Source: JADLEX01 sp964586775
GTDB lineage: Bacteria; Lernaellota; Lernaellaia; JACKCT01
Assembly: GCA_964586775.1 (NCBI GenBank)
Contig: CAZPJD010000184.1
Coordinates: 62,001 to 126,000, forward strand
DNA: 64,000 nt
Reading direction: 5' to 3'
This document shows, piece by piece, positions 36,231 to 48,618 of this stretch. Each line of letters starts with the position of its first letter. Positions within the stretch are counted from its first letter, which is position 1. Both the position numbers and the translations under genes were made by a program. Below the pieces are notes generated by a model. The model worked only from the letters and a program-made list of their open reading frames with translations. It searched no databases and had not been told where the DNA came from.

Positions 36231-37987
36231 TCGCCGCCGTCCCGTTCGCCCGACTCGAAGCGGCCGAAGCCCTCGGTGATGGGCAGGCGGCGGTCCTTGC
36301 CGAAGGCGAGCGGCGTGATCTTCACGCCGGGCGCGGCCTGACGGCGCTTGTACTCGCTGCGCCCGACCTGACGGATCACCCACGACGCCGTCTCGCGATC
36401 GGCTCCGCGCTCCACCATCTGCGCGAGGGACAGTTCTTCCTCGACGTACATCTCGAGGATGTCGTCGAGCACCGCGTATTCGGGCAGCGAGTCCGAGTCC
36501 TTCTGGTTCTCGCGCAGCTCCGCCGTCGGGGCCTTCGTCAGGATTCGCGCGGGGATGAGGTCCGATTCCGCCAGCTCGTTGACGCGGCGACACAGGTCGT
36601 ACACGCGGGTCTTCGACACGTCCTTGATGGGCGCGAACGCCCCGCACATGTCGCCGTAGAGCGTCGCATATCCCACGCTCATCTCGCTCTTGTTGCCGGT
36701 CGCGAGCACGAGGTGGCCGAACTGATTTGAGAGCGCCATCAGCAGCACGCCGCGGATGCGCGCCTGAATGTTCTCCTCGGTGGTATTCGGCGGGCGGTCG
36801 CCCATCACCGGGCGAAGCGCGTCGCCGAAGGCGCCAAACGCATCCTCGATCGGAATCGTCGTCAGCCTGAAGCCGAGCTCGGCTGCGAGGGCCTGCGAAT
36901 CCTCGAGCGAATCGTCCGACGAAAAACGGCTCGGCATGAAGACGCCCCAGACGTTCTCGGGGCCGAGCGCACGGCACGCGATGGCCGCCACGAGGGCCGA
37001 GTCGATGCCACCCGAGATGCCGACGAGCACGCCGGTGAAGCCGTTCTTGCGCACGTAATCGCCCACGCCCGTGGTGAGCGCGCGCAGCAAAAGGTCGGTG
37101 GTGTCGGGAATCGCCTCGACGACAGGCTCCACCGGGTTCGACGGCCGCGTGCCGACCACGGGAACCGGCGTGACGCGCACGGGTGCGGCATGCGCCCGTC
37201 GCGCGGGGGAGGCGTCGCGATGGCGCGGGTCGCGAAGGCGTCCGTGGCTGGCGCGTTCCAGATCGAGGTCCGTGATGAGCAACTGCTCCTCGAATGCCGC
37301 CGCGCGCGCCACGACGTTTCCCTCGACGTCGATCACGCACGACACGCCGTCGAAGACCAGCTCGTCCTGCCCGCCGACGAGGTTGCAAAAGATGACGAAG
37401 ACGCCGTTGTCCACCGCGCGCTGCCGCAGCATGCGCTCGCGCTGCTCCGTCTTGCGCGCGTGAAACGGCGATGCGGAAATGTTGAGGATCGCGCTCGCAC
37501 GGCCCGTGACCGCGGCGTCGACGTAGGGGCCGTCGGTCACCCAAATGTCTTCGCAGATGGTCAGCCCGAAGCCTTCGCCTCGCAGCGTGATGACGTCCGC
37601 CGACTCCCCCGCATGAAAGTAACGGCGCTCGTCGAAGACGCCGTAGTTGGGAAGGTGGACTTTTTTGTAGACGAGCCCGACCTCGCCATCGGCGCAGACC
37701 GCCGCCGCGTTGTACACGTCCTGATCGAAAACCGGCGTACCCACGATGGCGACGATGCCGCGGGCTTCGGCGGCGATGTCGGCCAGAGCACGCTCGCACA
37801 TCTCGACGAAGTGCGGCTTGAGCAGCAGATCCTCGGGCGGGTATCCGGCGATGGCGAGTTCGGGAAACAGCACCAGATCCGCGCCGGCGTCGCGCGCACG
37901 CGACAGGCCATCGAGAATCCGATCGCGATTCTCCGAAACGGCGCCCACCACCGGATTGATCTGCGCGCAGGCGATCCGCACGGTCAT
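36227..37987 (-). CDS. nadE: Glutamine-dependent NAD+ synthetase
   Basis: A 586-residue two-domain enzyme that makes NAD+ from nicotinate adenine dinucleotide, ATP and glutamine. The N-terminal nitrilase-type glutaminase has the triad Glu43 (FPELAIAGY), Lys109 (VYKKVHLPNYGVFDE) and Cys145 (TICEDIW). The synthetase domain has the PP-loop GISGGIDSALV, then TGNKSEMSVGYATLYGDMCG and KAPTAELRENQKDSDSLP. The C-terminus (KITPLAFGKDRRLPIT) is standard. It heads a three-gene overlapping set with the deoxyribosyltransferase-like and kinase-like genes, 18 bp after carB. Confidence 0.97.
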   Translation of the reverse strand: MTVRIACAQINPVVGAVSENRDRILDGLSRARDAGADLVLFPELAIAGYPPEDLLLKPHFVEMCERALADIAAEARGIVAIVGTPVFDQDVYNAAAVCADGEVGLVYKKVHLPNYGVFDERRYFHAGESADVITLRGEGFGLTICEDIWVTDGPYVDAAVTGRASAILNISASPFHARKTEQRERMLRQRAVDNGVFVIFCNLVGGQDELVFDGVSCVIDVEGNVVARAAAFEEQLLITDLDLERASHGRLRDPRHRDASPARRAHAAPVRVTPVPVVGTRPSNPVEPVVEAIPDTTDLLLRALTTGVGDYVRKNGFTGVLVGISGGIDSALVAAIACRALGPENVWGVFMPSRFSSDDSLEDSQALAAELGFRLTTIPIEDAFGAFGDALRPVMGDRPPNTTEENIQARIRGVLLMALSNQFGHLVLATGNKSEMSVGYATLYGDMCGAFAPIKDVSKTRVYDLCRRVNELAESDLIPARILTKAPTAELRENQKDSDSLPEYAVLDDILEMYVEEELSLAQMVERGADRETASWVIRQVGRSEYKRRQAAPGVKITPLAFGKDRRLPITEGFGRFESGERDGGE

Positions 37988-38005
37988 GCCCGGCCCCCTC
38001 GCCGA

Positions 38006-41266
<3,261 letters not shown>

Positions 41267-41580
41267 GTCGGGGCGGGCTCTCCCTCGTGACTTTGGATTT
41301 CGTCTCGCGGATGCGCCGGTGCCCGCCGTCGGTTCAGGGGAACCGGCGCGACGGGCTGGGATGTCGGAAAACGACACGGCGCCGAACCGCGGGCGCGAAC
41401 TTTACCAGCAACGTCGCCGGGGAACAAGCGAGACGCGCCCGGTCGTTTGGCGGCCGCGATCGGCGACGAAACTGAGGAAATCGGTCGAATTTTCGGGGGT
41501 TTCGCCAATTTTCGGCTATTTTCCAAAACCGATGTTGTGGTAGCATTTGGTCGCGTTTTTTCGCGCGGATGGAGTCCCTC
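41267..41580. other. Divergent intergenic region carB / MopE-like gene
   Basis: About 314 bp that must hold promoters for both genes. I find no hexamer pair good enough to call. The right third is A+T richer (runs of TTTT). GGAG, six bases before the chosen ATG, is the ribosome-binding site of the right-hand gene. Nothing coding is recognisable. Confidence 0.5.
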
Positions 41581-43245
41581 ATGACGTTTCGGATTTCGGC
41601 GCTGCTGATCGGAACCTTGATGCTTGCCGCCTCGTTCGCATGGGCCGATGCGCCGATCGCACGGCACGCGATCGTCGCGCCCGGTTCCGGCGGATTCGAC
41701 ACCCTGGTTCCACCGCGCCAAACCACGCCGCGCACGGGTTCGCCCACCATCGCCGCGACGCGCAAGGTGCTCTTCGACACCTCGCACTATCCCTACACCG
41801 ACACGGGCGACCCCAGTACCGAGTTCGTCGCGTTCATCCAGACCTTCGAGACCTACGGCTTCGACGTCTACGTGCAGTCGGATTTCGCGAATCTGATGAA
41901 TTACGACGTGGTGGTCATGAGCCTGCCGCAGATGGCGTTTTCGCCCAGCGACGTGACCGCCATCGAGGCGTATCTCGACGCGGGCAAGATCTTCATCATC
42001 TTCGGCGAATGGGGTGGTTACGACCCCGGCGGCGCGGGCGGCTGGACGAACCAGTACGTCAACGACCTGCTCGAAGACCTGGAGACGGGTGTGCAGATCG
42101 TCGATTCGCAGGTCTACGAGCCGACCAGCTACTACCTCTACAACAAGTGGATCCTGCTCGACGAATTTTCCGATCACTGTCTCAACGACGGGATCGGCAT
42201 GGTCGTGCATCCGCGATGCAGCCACCTCGAAACCGACAACCCCGACAGCGGCCTCTACTTCTCGTCGCCGCAGTCGTACCTGCTCGAGTTCCCTTCGCAG
42301 AACGGCCCCTTCACGATCGCGGCCATTCCCGACCCCACCGTGCATCCCGACTGGAAGATGTTCATCATCGGCGACACCAACCTGTTCGCCAGCGATCCGC
42401 AGATCGACGCGTTCAACCTCTACGACAACCGGGACTACTCCATCAATCTGATGTTCTGGTGCGACATCGACTGCGACCTCGACAACGACGGCTACGAGGG
42501 CGGCCAGTGCGGCGGCGACGATTGCGACGACTCCGATCCCGACGTCCACCCCGGCGCGACCGAGATCGACTGCGACGGCATCGATCAGAACTGCGACGGC
42601 GAATCGCCCTGCCCCTGCACCACCGACGAGCAGTGCAGCGACCACCAGTTCTGCAACGGCGTCGAAACCTGCAACACCGATACGGGCGAGTGCGAACCGG
42701 CGACCGAGGGTCCCTGCCTCGACGACGGCCTGTGGTGCAACGGCACCGAGCAGTGCAACGAATTCACCGACCAATGCTGGCAGTTCGGTGTGCCTTGCCC
42801 CGGCGATGACGGCGTCTATTGCAACGGCGAAGAAAGTTGCAACGAGGACTCGAACGAGTGCGAGAGTTCGGGCAATCCCTGCGCCGACGACGGCGTCTTC
42901 TGCAACGGCTACGAAGAGTGCAACGAGTTGACCGACCTGTGCGAAACGAACTCCGTCTGCGAAGACGACGGCGCGTTCTGCAACGGCGACGAGACGTGCG
43001 TCGAAGAGACGCAGATTTGTGAGCACGCCGGAAACCCCTGCCCCGACGGCGCGATCTGCCTGGAGGACGAGGACTCCTGCGACGAGCCCGACGAGGACGA
43101 CGACGTCGAGCCCCCGACGGATGACGACGAGGAAACGCCGCTGGCAGATCCGACGCCGTCCGGCGAGAAAGAGGACGAGGCGGGTTGGCCCGAGGGCCAA
43201 GTCACCGGCGGATGCTGCGGCTGCGGCGACAACGGATCGGATTGA
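41581..43245 (+). CDS. Secreted MopE-like protein with five Cys-rich repeats
   Basis: A 554-residue exported protein. Signal peptide ends SFAWA. Residues about 40-290 form an alpha/beta domain (VLFDTSHYPYTDTGD, FIIFGEWGGYDPGG) reminiscent of GATase-like ThuA/LamG-type enzymes. Then comes a MopE-type motif (DLDNDGYEGG, CDDSDPDVHPGATEIDCDG, DQNCDG). After it are five repeats of about 35-40 residues with the core CNGxExC, and a tail rich in Asp/Glu/Pro ending GGCCGCGDNGSD. MopE motifs are found in surface proteins of delta-proteobacteria and methanotrophs; the repeats should be disulfide-bonded. ATG at 41581 is preferred because GGAG precedes it; another ATG lies 12 bases upstream. Confidence 0.8.
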   Translation: MTFRISALLIGTLMLAASFAWADAPIARHAIVAPGSGGFDTLVPPRQTTPRTGSPTIAATRKVLFDTSHYPYTDTGDPSTEFVAFIQTFETYGFDVYVQSDFANLMNYDVVVMSLPQMAFSPSDVTAIEAYLDAGKIFIIFGEWGGYDPGGAGGWTNQYVNDLLEDLETGVQIVDSQVYEPTSYYLYNKWILLDEFSDHCLNDGIGMVVHPRCSHLETDNPDSGLYFSSPQSYLLEFPSQNGPFTIAAIPDPTVHPDWKMFIIGDTNLFASDPQIDAFNLYDNRDYSINLMFWCDIDCDLDNDGYEGGQCGGDDCDDSDPDVHPGATEIDCDGIDQNCDGESPCPCTTDEQCSDHQFCNGVETCNTDTGECEPATEGPCLDDGLWCNGTEQCNEFTDQCWQFGVPCPGDDGVYCNGEESCNEDSNECESSGNPCADDGVFCNGYEECNELTDLCETNSVCEDDGAFCNGDETCVEETQICEHAGNPCPDGAICLEDEDSCDEPDEDDDVEPPTDDDEETPLADPTPSGEKEDEAGWPEGQVTGGCCGCGDNGSD

Positions 43246-43306
43246 GGTCGGCCGGCGACGACGTTCGTACGGATTCACGCGCCGACGACACGAGGTCCGC
43301 GGACTG

Positions 43307-43981
43307 ATGGGTTCCGTTTCGGTCGAAAACTACCTCAAGGCCATCTTCGAGATCGAGGAGGAGCACGGCCGCGCCACGACGACGGCGCTGGCCGAGCGCC
43401 TCGCTATCGCCTCGCCATCGGTGACCGAGATGGTCAAGCGGCTCGCCGGCGAGAAACCGCCGCTGGTCGAATACCGCCGTCACCACGGCGTGACGCTCTC
43501 CGACGAAGGTCGACGGCAAGCCCTGCGCGTGCTGCGCAGGCATCGTCTGCTCGAAACGTTTCTGATGCGCGTGCTCGGGTATTCGTGGGACGAGGTTCAC
43601 GAGGAAGCGGAGCAGCTCGAGCATCACATCTCGGAGCGCTTCGAGAACCGCATCGCGGCCCTGCTCGATCATCCCGCGCACGACCCGCACGGCTCGCCCA
43701 TCCCCGCCGAGGACGGCGCGATGGAAACCGTCGCCTCGATGTCGCTGCGCGATCTCGCCGTCGGACGCTCGGCGCGCGTGGTGCGGATTCGCGACGATTC
43801 ACCCGATCTGCTGCGCTACCTGGCCACGCTCGGCATCGAGCCCGATGCCGCGATCGAGGTCGAGGAGCGAAGCCCCTTCGACGGCCCCCTGCACGTGTTC
43901 GTGGGGACGGGAAGACGTCGCCGCCGGAAGGTCATCGGTCTCAATGCCGCGGGTCGCGTGCTCGTCAGTCGCGACGAGTGA
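43307..43981 (+). CDS. DtxR/MntR-family metal-dependent repressor
   Basis: A 224-residue regulator. SVENYLKAIFEIEEEHGRATT starts the winged helix, LAERLAIASPSVTEMVKRL is the recognition region, GVTLSDEGRRQALRVLRRHRLLETFL leads to the dimerisation/metal domain with EHHISERFENRIAALLDHPAHDPHG, and residues about 145-224 form the FeoA/SH3-like domain. Such proteins bind Fe or Mn and then repress uptake genes. It is convergent with a metal ABC transporter that it very likely controls. Which metal cannot be told by eye. Confidence 0.93.
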   Translation: MGSVSVENYLKAIFEIEEEHGRATTTALAERLAIASPSVTEMVKRLAGEKPPLVEYRRHHGVTLSDEGRRQALRVLRRHRLLETFLMRVLGYSWDEVHEEAEQLEHHISERFENRIAALLDHPAHDPHGSPIPAEDGAMETVASMSLRDLAVGRSARVVRIRDDSPDLLRYLATLGIEPDAAIEVEERSPFDGPLHVFVGTGRRRRRKVIGLNAAGRVLVSRDE

Positions 43982-43993
43982 AACCGAACCCGT

Positions 43994-45313
43994 TCAGCGT
44001 TTCGTCGCGGGCGGCGTGGGGCGAATCCGGTCGGTAATTGGGCGACCGTGGGGATCGTGGTCGGGATTCCCCAGATGCCCCGCCAGATCTTCGCGCAGGT
44101 CGTCCGTCAGGTAGTGTTCCACGCGGTCCGCCGGTCCGTGCACGCGGTCGGGCGCAACGCCGAAATATTTCTCCAGATAGCTCTCCCACAACCGATGCCC
44201 GCGAATCAGATTCGCGGCCCGCGACGCGCCGCGTTCGGTGAGAATCAGGGAATCGGCGTCCCGCCGGATTTCGCGCGCGCGGATCGCCGCCGTGAGGGCA
44301 ATGCGGGACCAAATCTCGCCGCCGACCGCCGACAAGGCGTCGCGCTCCGAGAGACGACGATCCGGCGACGCCTCGCGAAGGCGATAGAGCATGCCGAGCA
44401 GGTCCTCGCGCACCACGTTGAGCGCGGCCCAGGCACGGGAGACGCGCTTCGCGAGCCAGCCGTAGCGGGGCGCGAAAAAGACTACCAGCGCGAAGGTCAG
44501 CCCCGCGGCGACGGCCATCATTCCGGCGGCCGATGTGGACAGCGCGCTCGCGCCGAACCGACCCACGAGCGCGGCGAGCGCGCCGAGTGCGGCGGAGATG
44601 ATCGCCATGACCCAGAGACGATCGGTGAGCAGGTACGCCGTCGCGGGCGGCACGATGAGCATCGCCACGACGAGGATCGACCCGACCGCCTCGAACGCGG
44701 CGACGCAGTACGCGGCGGTCATGAACATCAGCGCCGCGTGAACCCACGACGCGCGGATCCCCAAGGTCGTCGCGAGGTCGGGGTCGAAGGACACGATTTT
44801 GAGTTCCTTCCAAAACGCGACCACGAATGCGATCACCGCGAGCGTCATGACGCCCATCGTGACGGTGATGCGCGGGACCTCGAAGCCCCATATCGCGCGC
44901 GTGTCCAGCGCCGCCGATTCGAGGATTCCATACAGCACGCACCCCGGATCGAGATCGACGGCGCTCGCCGAGCGCGTGATGATGACGACGCCCGCGGCGA
45001 AGAGCGTCGTGAAGACCACGCCCATGGCCGCGTCCTCGGGCACGCCGGCGAAGCGGCGGATCCACTCGGTCAGCGCGGCGGTCGCCAAACCCGCCAGCGC
45101 CGCGCCGACGAGCATCGCCAACGGCGCGCGGGACTGCGTGACGACGAAAGAGATCGCCAGCCCCGGCAGGATTGCGTGAGAGATCGCGTCGCCCAGCAGA
45201 CTCAGGCGGCGAAGAACGAGGTAGTTGCCGAGCAGCGCGCCCGACACGCCCACCATCGCACCGGTCACGACGATCCAGAACGCGATGGCGTCGAACCCGA
45301 GCACCGTGCCCAT
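43994..45313 (-). CDS. Metal ABC transporter permease fused to a DtxR-like domain (second)
   Basis: A 439-residue protein. Residues 1 to about 275 form an ABC-3 family permease (MntB/ZnuB/TroC-like) with eight or so membrane segments and GDAISHAILPGLAISF, the family hallmark. Residues about 290-439 resemble a whole DtxR protein: a winged-helix part, RGHRLWESYLEKYFGV, and RVEHYLTDDLREDLAGHLGNPDHDPHG, which closely parallels the free-standing regulator next door. It may sense cytoplasmic metal and gate transport. The ATG shares one base with the stop of the first permease (TGATG). Confidence 0.92.
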   Translation of the reverse strand: MGTVLGFDAIAFWIVVTGAMVGVSGALLGNYLVLRRLSLLGDAISHAILPGLAISFVVTQSRAPLAMLVGAALAGLATAALTEWIRRFAGVPEDAAMGVVFTTLFAAGVVIITRSASAVDLDPGCVLYGILESAALDTRAIWGFEVPRITVTMGVMTLAVIAFVVAFWKELKIVSFDPDLATTLGIRASWVHAALMFMTAAYCVAAFEAVGSILVVAMLIVPPATAYLLTDRLWVMAIISAALGALAALVGRFGASALSTSAAGMMAVAAGLTFALVVFFAPRYGWLAKRVSRAWAALNVVREDLLGMLYRLREASPDRRLSERDALSAVGGEIWSRIALTAAIRAREIRRDADSLILTERGASRAANLIRGHRLWESYLEKYFGVAPDRVHGPADRVEHYLTDDLREDLAGHLGNPDHDPHGRPITDRIRPTPPATKR

Positions 45314-46707
45314 CACGCCCCTCCCACGTGGGCGTGCGCTTTCGCGGGCTCGGGCCACCGGCCCTCGCGGCGAAGCATCGACTCCAATTCCTCGACGAGC
45401 GAGGGCGGTAGCGCCTGCTCGAGCTGCGTCGTGTCGCGATCGGCGTAGTCGCCGGCGACATCGGCATAGCGCGTCAGAAACAGTTCCCACAACCGTCTCG
45501 ACTTGGCGACCGCCGCGGCGTCGGCAAGCCCACTCGGGGTCAATCGAACGCTTCCGTCCGACAACTCGACCTGCCTGCGGCGGATTGCGATGGCGATTTC
45601 GTGGTGGACATGGCGCTCGCTCCACGACCTGGCGGTCAGCACCCGATCGAGGGGGATCGCGGGAAGTGCGACGGGGTTCGGGCCGGAAAGTTCGTAGAGC
45701 GTGCGCAGGAGATTTTGCCGCGCGACGCGCGAGCGCATCGACGCAAATGAAATCGCGCGGGAGATGACGCCGCGTCGCGGGGCGACGAGCATGGACACGG
45801 AAAAGATCGCCCCGCCGGTAAGCACGATCATCGCCCCGGCGGGAAACTCCGACCAATGCGCGCTCGCCGCCGTTCCCGCCGCGCCGGTCACGAGGCCGAA
45901 TATTCCCGCGAGGATGAGCATGTGGCCGAGGCGCTCGGTCCAGAATCGCGCCGAAACGCCGGGCAGGATGATGAGCGACGCCATGAGCACGACGCCGACG
46001 GCGGGAAGACCGATGACGACCGCCGCGACGAGCAGCGCCATCATGAGCGCGTCGAGCGCCAATACGGGGAAGCCCTGGACCGACGCGAACGCGGCGTCGA
46101 AGGACAGGAGCTTGAATTCCTTGTAGAGCAGCAGCGTGATCGCGACGATGTTCGCGCCCACGAGGGCGATGAAGACGAGATCCTGGCTCACCATGCCGGC
46201 CGTCTTGCCGAGCAGAAACGAGTCGAGCCCCGCCTGCCTACCGGTCGGATCGTTCTGCGCGATGCCCGACAGCGCGATTCCCGCGCCATAGAAGACCGAT
46301 AGCACGATGCCGATCGCCGCGTCGGCCTTGATGCGCGTGTGCCGCTGCAGCCACGACACGCACGTCGATCCCAATAGGCCGGAGGCCAGCGCCCCCGCCA
46401 GAAGCCACGCGAAGTCCCGCTCGCGCAGGACCAGAAACGCCGCGGCCACGCCGGGCAGCGCCGCATGGGCGACCGCGTCTCCGACCAGCGAACGACGGCG
46501 CAGCACGGCGTAAGAACCGATGATGCCCGATGCCGCGCCCAGCAGGCTCGTTCCCAGCAGCACGAGGAGCGTGTTGTACTGAAGTCCGACGGCGCCCGCG
46601 ACGGTCTCGACGATGCGCACCACGCCCGCCGGACCGACGAGCGCGTGCGCGGCGGCCTGCGCGCCGATCAGCACCCCCAGGACGATGGCGAGTCGCCGCA
46701 GCGGCAT
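45313..46707 (-). CDS. Metal ABC transporter permease fused to a DtxR-like domain (first)
   Basis: A 464-residue protein. The permease part has GSYAVLRRRSLVGDAVAHAALPGV (shortened family hallmark) and about eight to nine membrane segments up to about 300. The C-terminal part, from about 315, is again DtxR-like: LRTLYELSGPNP, VRLTPSGLADAAAVAKSRR and LWELFLTRYADVAGDY, ending with a His-containing tail AKAHAHVGGA. Its DtxR part is more diverged than that of the second permease. GGGG lies five bases before the ATG; a GTG sits immediately upstream. The two permeases presumably form a heterodimer. Confidence 0.9.
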   Translation of the reverse strand: MPLRRLAIVLGVLIGAQAAAHALVGPAGVVRIVETVAGAVGLQYNTLLVLLGTSLLGAASGIIGSYAVLRRRSLVGDAVAHAALPGVAAAFLVLRERDFAWLLAGALASGLLGSTCVSWLQRHTRIKADAAIGIVLSVFYGAGIALSGIAQNDPTGRQAGLDSFLLGKTAGMVSQDLVFIALVGANIVAITLLLYKEFKLLSFDAAFASVQGFPVLALDALMMALLVAAVVIGLPAVGVVLMASLIILPGVSARFWTERLGHMLILAGIFGLVTGAAGTAASAHWSEFPAGAMIVLTGGAIFSVSMLVAPRRGVISRAISFASMRSRVARQNLLRTLYELSGPNPVALPAIPLDRVLTARSWSERHVHHEIAIAIRRRQVELSDGSVRLTPSGLADAAAVAKSRRLWELFLTRYADVAGDYADRDTTQLEQALPPSLVEELESMLRREGRWPEPAKAHAHVGGA

Positions 46708-46744
46708 CACATCCCCGAAAATCCCGGCAAACGTCCGCTCGCGC

Positions 46745-47542
46745 TCATCGCGTCGCCCGACGCACGGCTTCCGCCGCCTGATCGAGGTGCGTGAGACGGC
46801 CGCCGTAGGTTTTTTGCAGATTCTCGGTCGTATAGGTTTCCTCGACGGGACCGCTGGCGACGACGCGCATGTTGAGCAGAACGAGGTGGTCGAAGTAGTC
46901 GCGCACCGTTTGCAACGTGTGATGCACGACCACGACCGTTTTTCCCGAGTCCTTGAGCTCGTGGAGCAGGTTCAGGATCGCCCGTTCGGTGGCGGCATCC
47001 ACGCCCGCGAAGGGTTCGTCCATGAAATACAGCCGCGCGTCCTGAGCGAGCGCGCGAGCGAGAAACACGCGCTGTTGCTGTCCGCCCGAGAGCTGGTTGA
47101 TCTGGCGCTTCGCGAATCCGCCCATGCCGACCTTTTCCAAACATTCGAGCGCGCGCGCCGCGTCGGCCTTGCCGGGACGGCGAAGCCACCCGATGCGCCC
47201 GTAGCATCCCATCAGGACGACCTCGAGCGCGCTGACCGGAAAGTCCCAATCGACGGACTCACGCTGCGGGACATAACCGACGAGCGATCGCTGCTCTTCG
47301 TAAGGTTTGCCGAAGATTTCGACCTTGCCGCTCGCGCGCGGGATGAGACCGAGCACGGCCTTCATGAACGTGCTCTTGCCCGCGCCGTTGGGACCGACGA
47401 TGGCGATCAGCCGCCGCGCGGGCAGCGAGAGATCGACATCCCAGAGCACGGGCTTGCGATGATACGCCACCGTCAAATCGCGAACCGACAGCGGCGGGGA
47501 TTCGCCAGTATCGATTTCGGCTCGTTCGAGCGCGGTGCTCAT
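46745..47542 (-). CDS. Metal ABC transporter ATPase
   Basis: A 265-residue ABC ATPase of the MntA/ZnuC/TroB type. Walker A VGPNGAGKSTFMK, Q-loop GYVPQRESVDWDFPV (this DWDFPV block is the family hallmark), signature LSGGQQQRVFLARAL, Walker B LYFMDEPFAGVD, and switch His in VVVHHTLQTV. The ATG with GAGG upstream is preferred; a GTG six bases before is possible. It starts eight bases after the substrate-binding gene and powers both permeases. Confidence 0.95.
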   Translation of the reverse strand: MSTALERAEIDTGESPPLSVRDLTVAYHRKPVLWDVDLSLPARRLIAIVGPNGAGKSTFMKAVLGLIPRASGKVEIFGKPYEEQRSLVGYVPQRESVDWDFPVSALEVVLMGCYGRIGWLRRPGKADAARALECLEKVGMGGFAKRQINQLSGGQQQRVFLARALAQDARLYFMDEPFAGVDAATERAILNLLHELKDSGKTVVVVHHTLQTVRDYFDHLVLLNMRVVASGPVEETYTTENLQKTYGGRLTHLDQAAEAVRRATR

Positions 47543-47549
47543 GCCCACC

Positions 47550-48524
47550 TCACTTCAACGCGGCGACGACGGTGTTCACGTTGTGGCGCACCATGCCGAC
47601 GTAGGTGCCCTCGGGCGAACCCTCGGCGCCCATGGCGTCGCTGAAGAGCTGGCCGCCGACGGTGACCGACGCGCCGCGCGACCGCGCACCCTCGACGAGC
47701 GCCTCGACGTTTTTGCGCGGCACGCTGGACTCGACGAAGACCGCCTTCACGCCGCGCTTGGCGATGAGATCGACGAGGGCGTTGATCTCTTTCACCCCGG
47801 CCTCGCTCTCGGTGCTGATGCCCTGAATCCCGCGGACCTCCATCCCGTACGCCCGTCCGAAATAGCCGAACGCGTCGTGCGCCGTGATGAGCACGCGGCG
47901 CTGGGGAGGAATGGTCTGGATCTGCTCGCCCACCCATTGGTGCAGGGTCTGAAGCTCCGCGGTCAGTGCCGCCGCGTTTTTCTCGAAGTCCGACTTGTGC
48001 GCCGGGTCGATTTCGGCGAGCCCGTCCCGGATCGCCTCGGCGGCGGACATCCACATCGACACGTCAAACCAGATGTGCGGATCGTAGTTGCCCTGCATCT
48101 CGGGCGGCTCGCGCAGCTTCGACGGATCGATCTTGCCGCTGACGGGAATCACCGGCTTCTTGCGCGCCAGTGATACCAGGATGTCGCCGAGTTTTCCTTC
48201 GAGATGCAGCCCGTTGTAAAACACGATGTCCGCGCCCGAGAGAAGCCGGATGTCGGATTCGTTGGCCTTGTACAGATGCGGATCGGTCCCCGGGCCCATC
48301 AAGCCGGTCGCGCGGACGTGTTCGCCGCCAACGATGCGAACCATATCGGTGATCATGCCGATCGTGGCGACGGCATTGATCGGGCCGGTCTTCGGTGCCG
48401 GGGCGGTCTCTTTCGCGGGGACCGCCTCGCCGCCTTTGCACGCGGCAAAAAGACACCAGAAACCGATCGCGAAATAAACGGGAAGAAGGCTGGATTTGGA
48501 CAGGGCCAAGCGGAATTTGCGCAT
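47550..48524 (-). CDS. Metal-binding lipoprotein of the Mn/Zn/Fe ABC transporter
   Basis: A 324-residue cluster A-I (TroA/ZnuA/MntC) substrate-binding protein. Lipobox FAAC puts the acylated Cys at 29. Ligand candidates are the His in GTDPHLYKA, the His in NYDPHIWFDVSMW, the Glu in ISTESEAGV and the Asp in LFSDAMG. The long His-rich loop typical of zinc carriers is missing, and with a DtxR/MntR-type regulator adjacent, manganese or iron is more likely than zinc. It is the first gene of the operon and an operator-like sequence lies just upstream. Confidence 0.94.
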   Translation of the reverse strand: MRKFRLALSKSSLLPVYFAIGFWCLFAACKGGEAVPAKETAPAPKTGPINAVATIGMITDMVRIVGGEHVRATGLMGPGTDPHLYKANESDIRLLSGADIVFYNGLHLEGKLGDILVSLARKKPVIPVSGKIDPSKLREPPEMQGNYDPHIWFDVSMWMSAAEAIRDGLAEIDPAHKSDFEKNAAALTAELQTLHQWVGEQIQTIPPQRRVLITAHDAFGYFGRAYGMEVRGIQGISTESEAGVKEINALVDLIAKRGVKAVFVESSVPRKNVEALVEGARSRGASVTVGGQLFSDAMGAEGSPEGTYVGMVRHNVNTVVAALK

Positions 48525-48549
48525 GACGACCTCTTCGTGTCACGTTTGT

Positions 48550-48582
48550 CCTAATTCATGTTTTAGTCAAGCCTAATAGTAT
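48550..48582 (-). promoter_or_regulatory. DtxR/MntR-like operator before the metal transporter
   Basis: On the minus strand TTAGGCTTGACTAA (48576-48563) is an imperfect palindrome matching 11 of the first 14 positions of the DtxR consensus, and a second TTAGG (48554-48550) follows about two helical turns on. TACTAT, a possible -10, abuts the box, and TTGACT within it could serve as a -35, so binding would block transcription either way. Located about 40 bases before the ATG. Confidence 0.5.
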
Positions 48583-48618
48583 GACGAACATCAGACCCGC
48601 GCCGCTTCGGCCCGGGGC

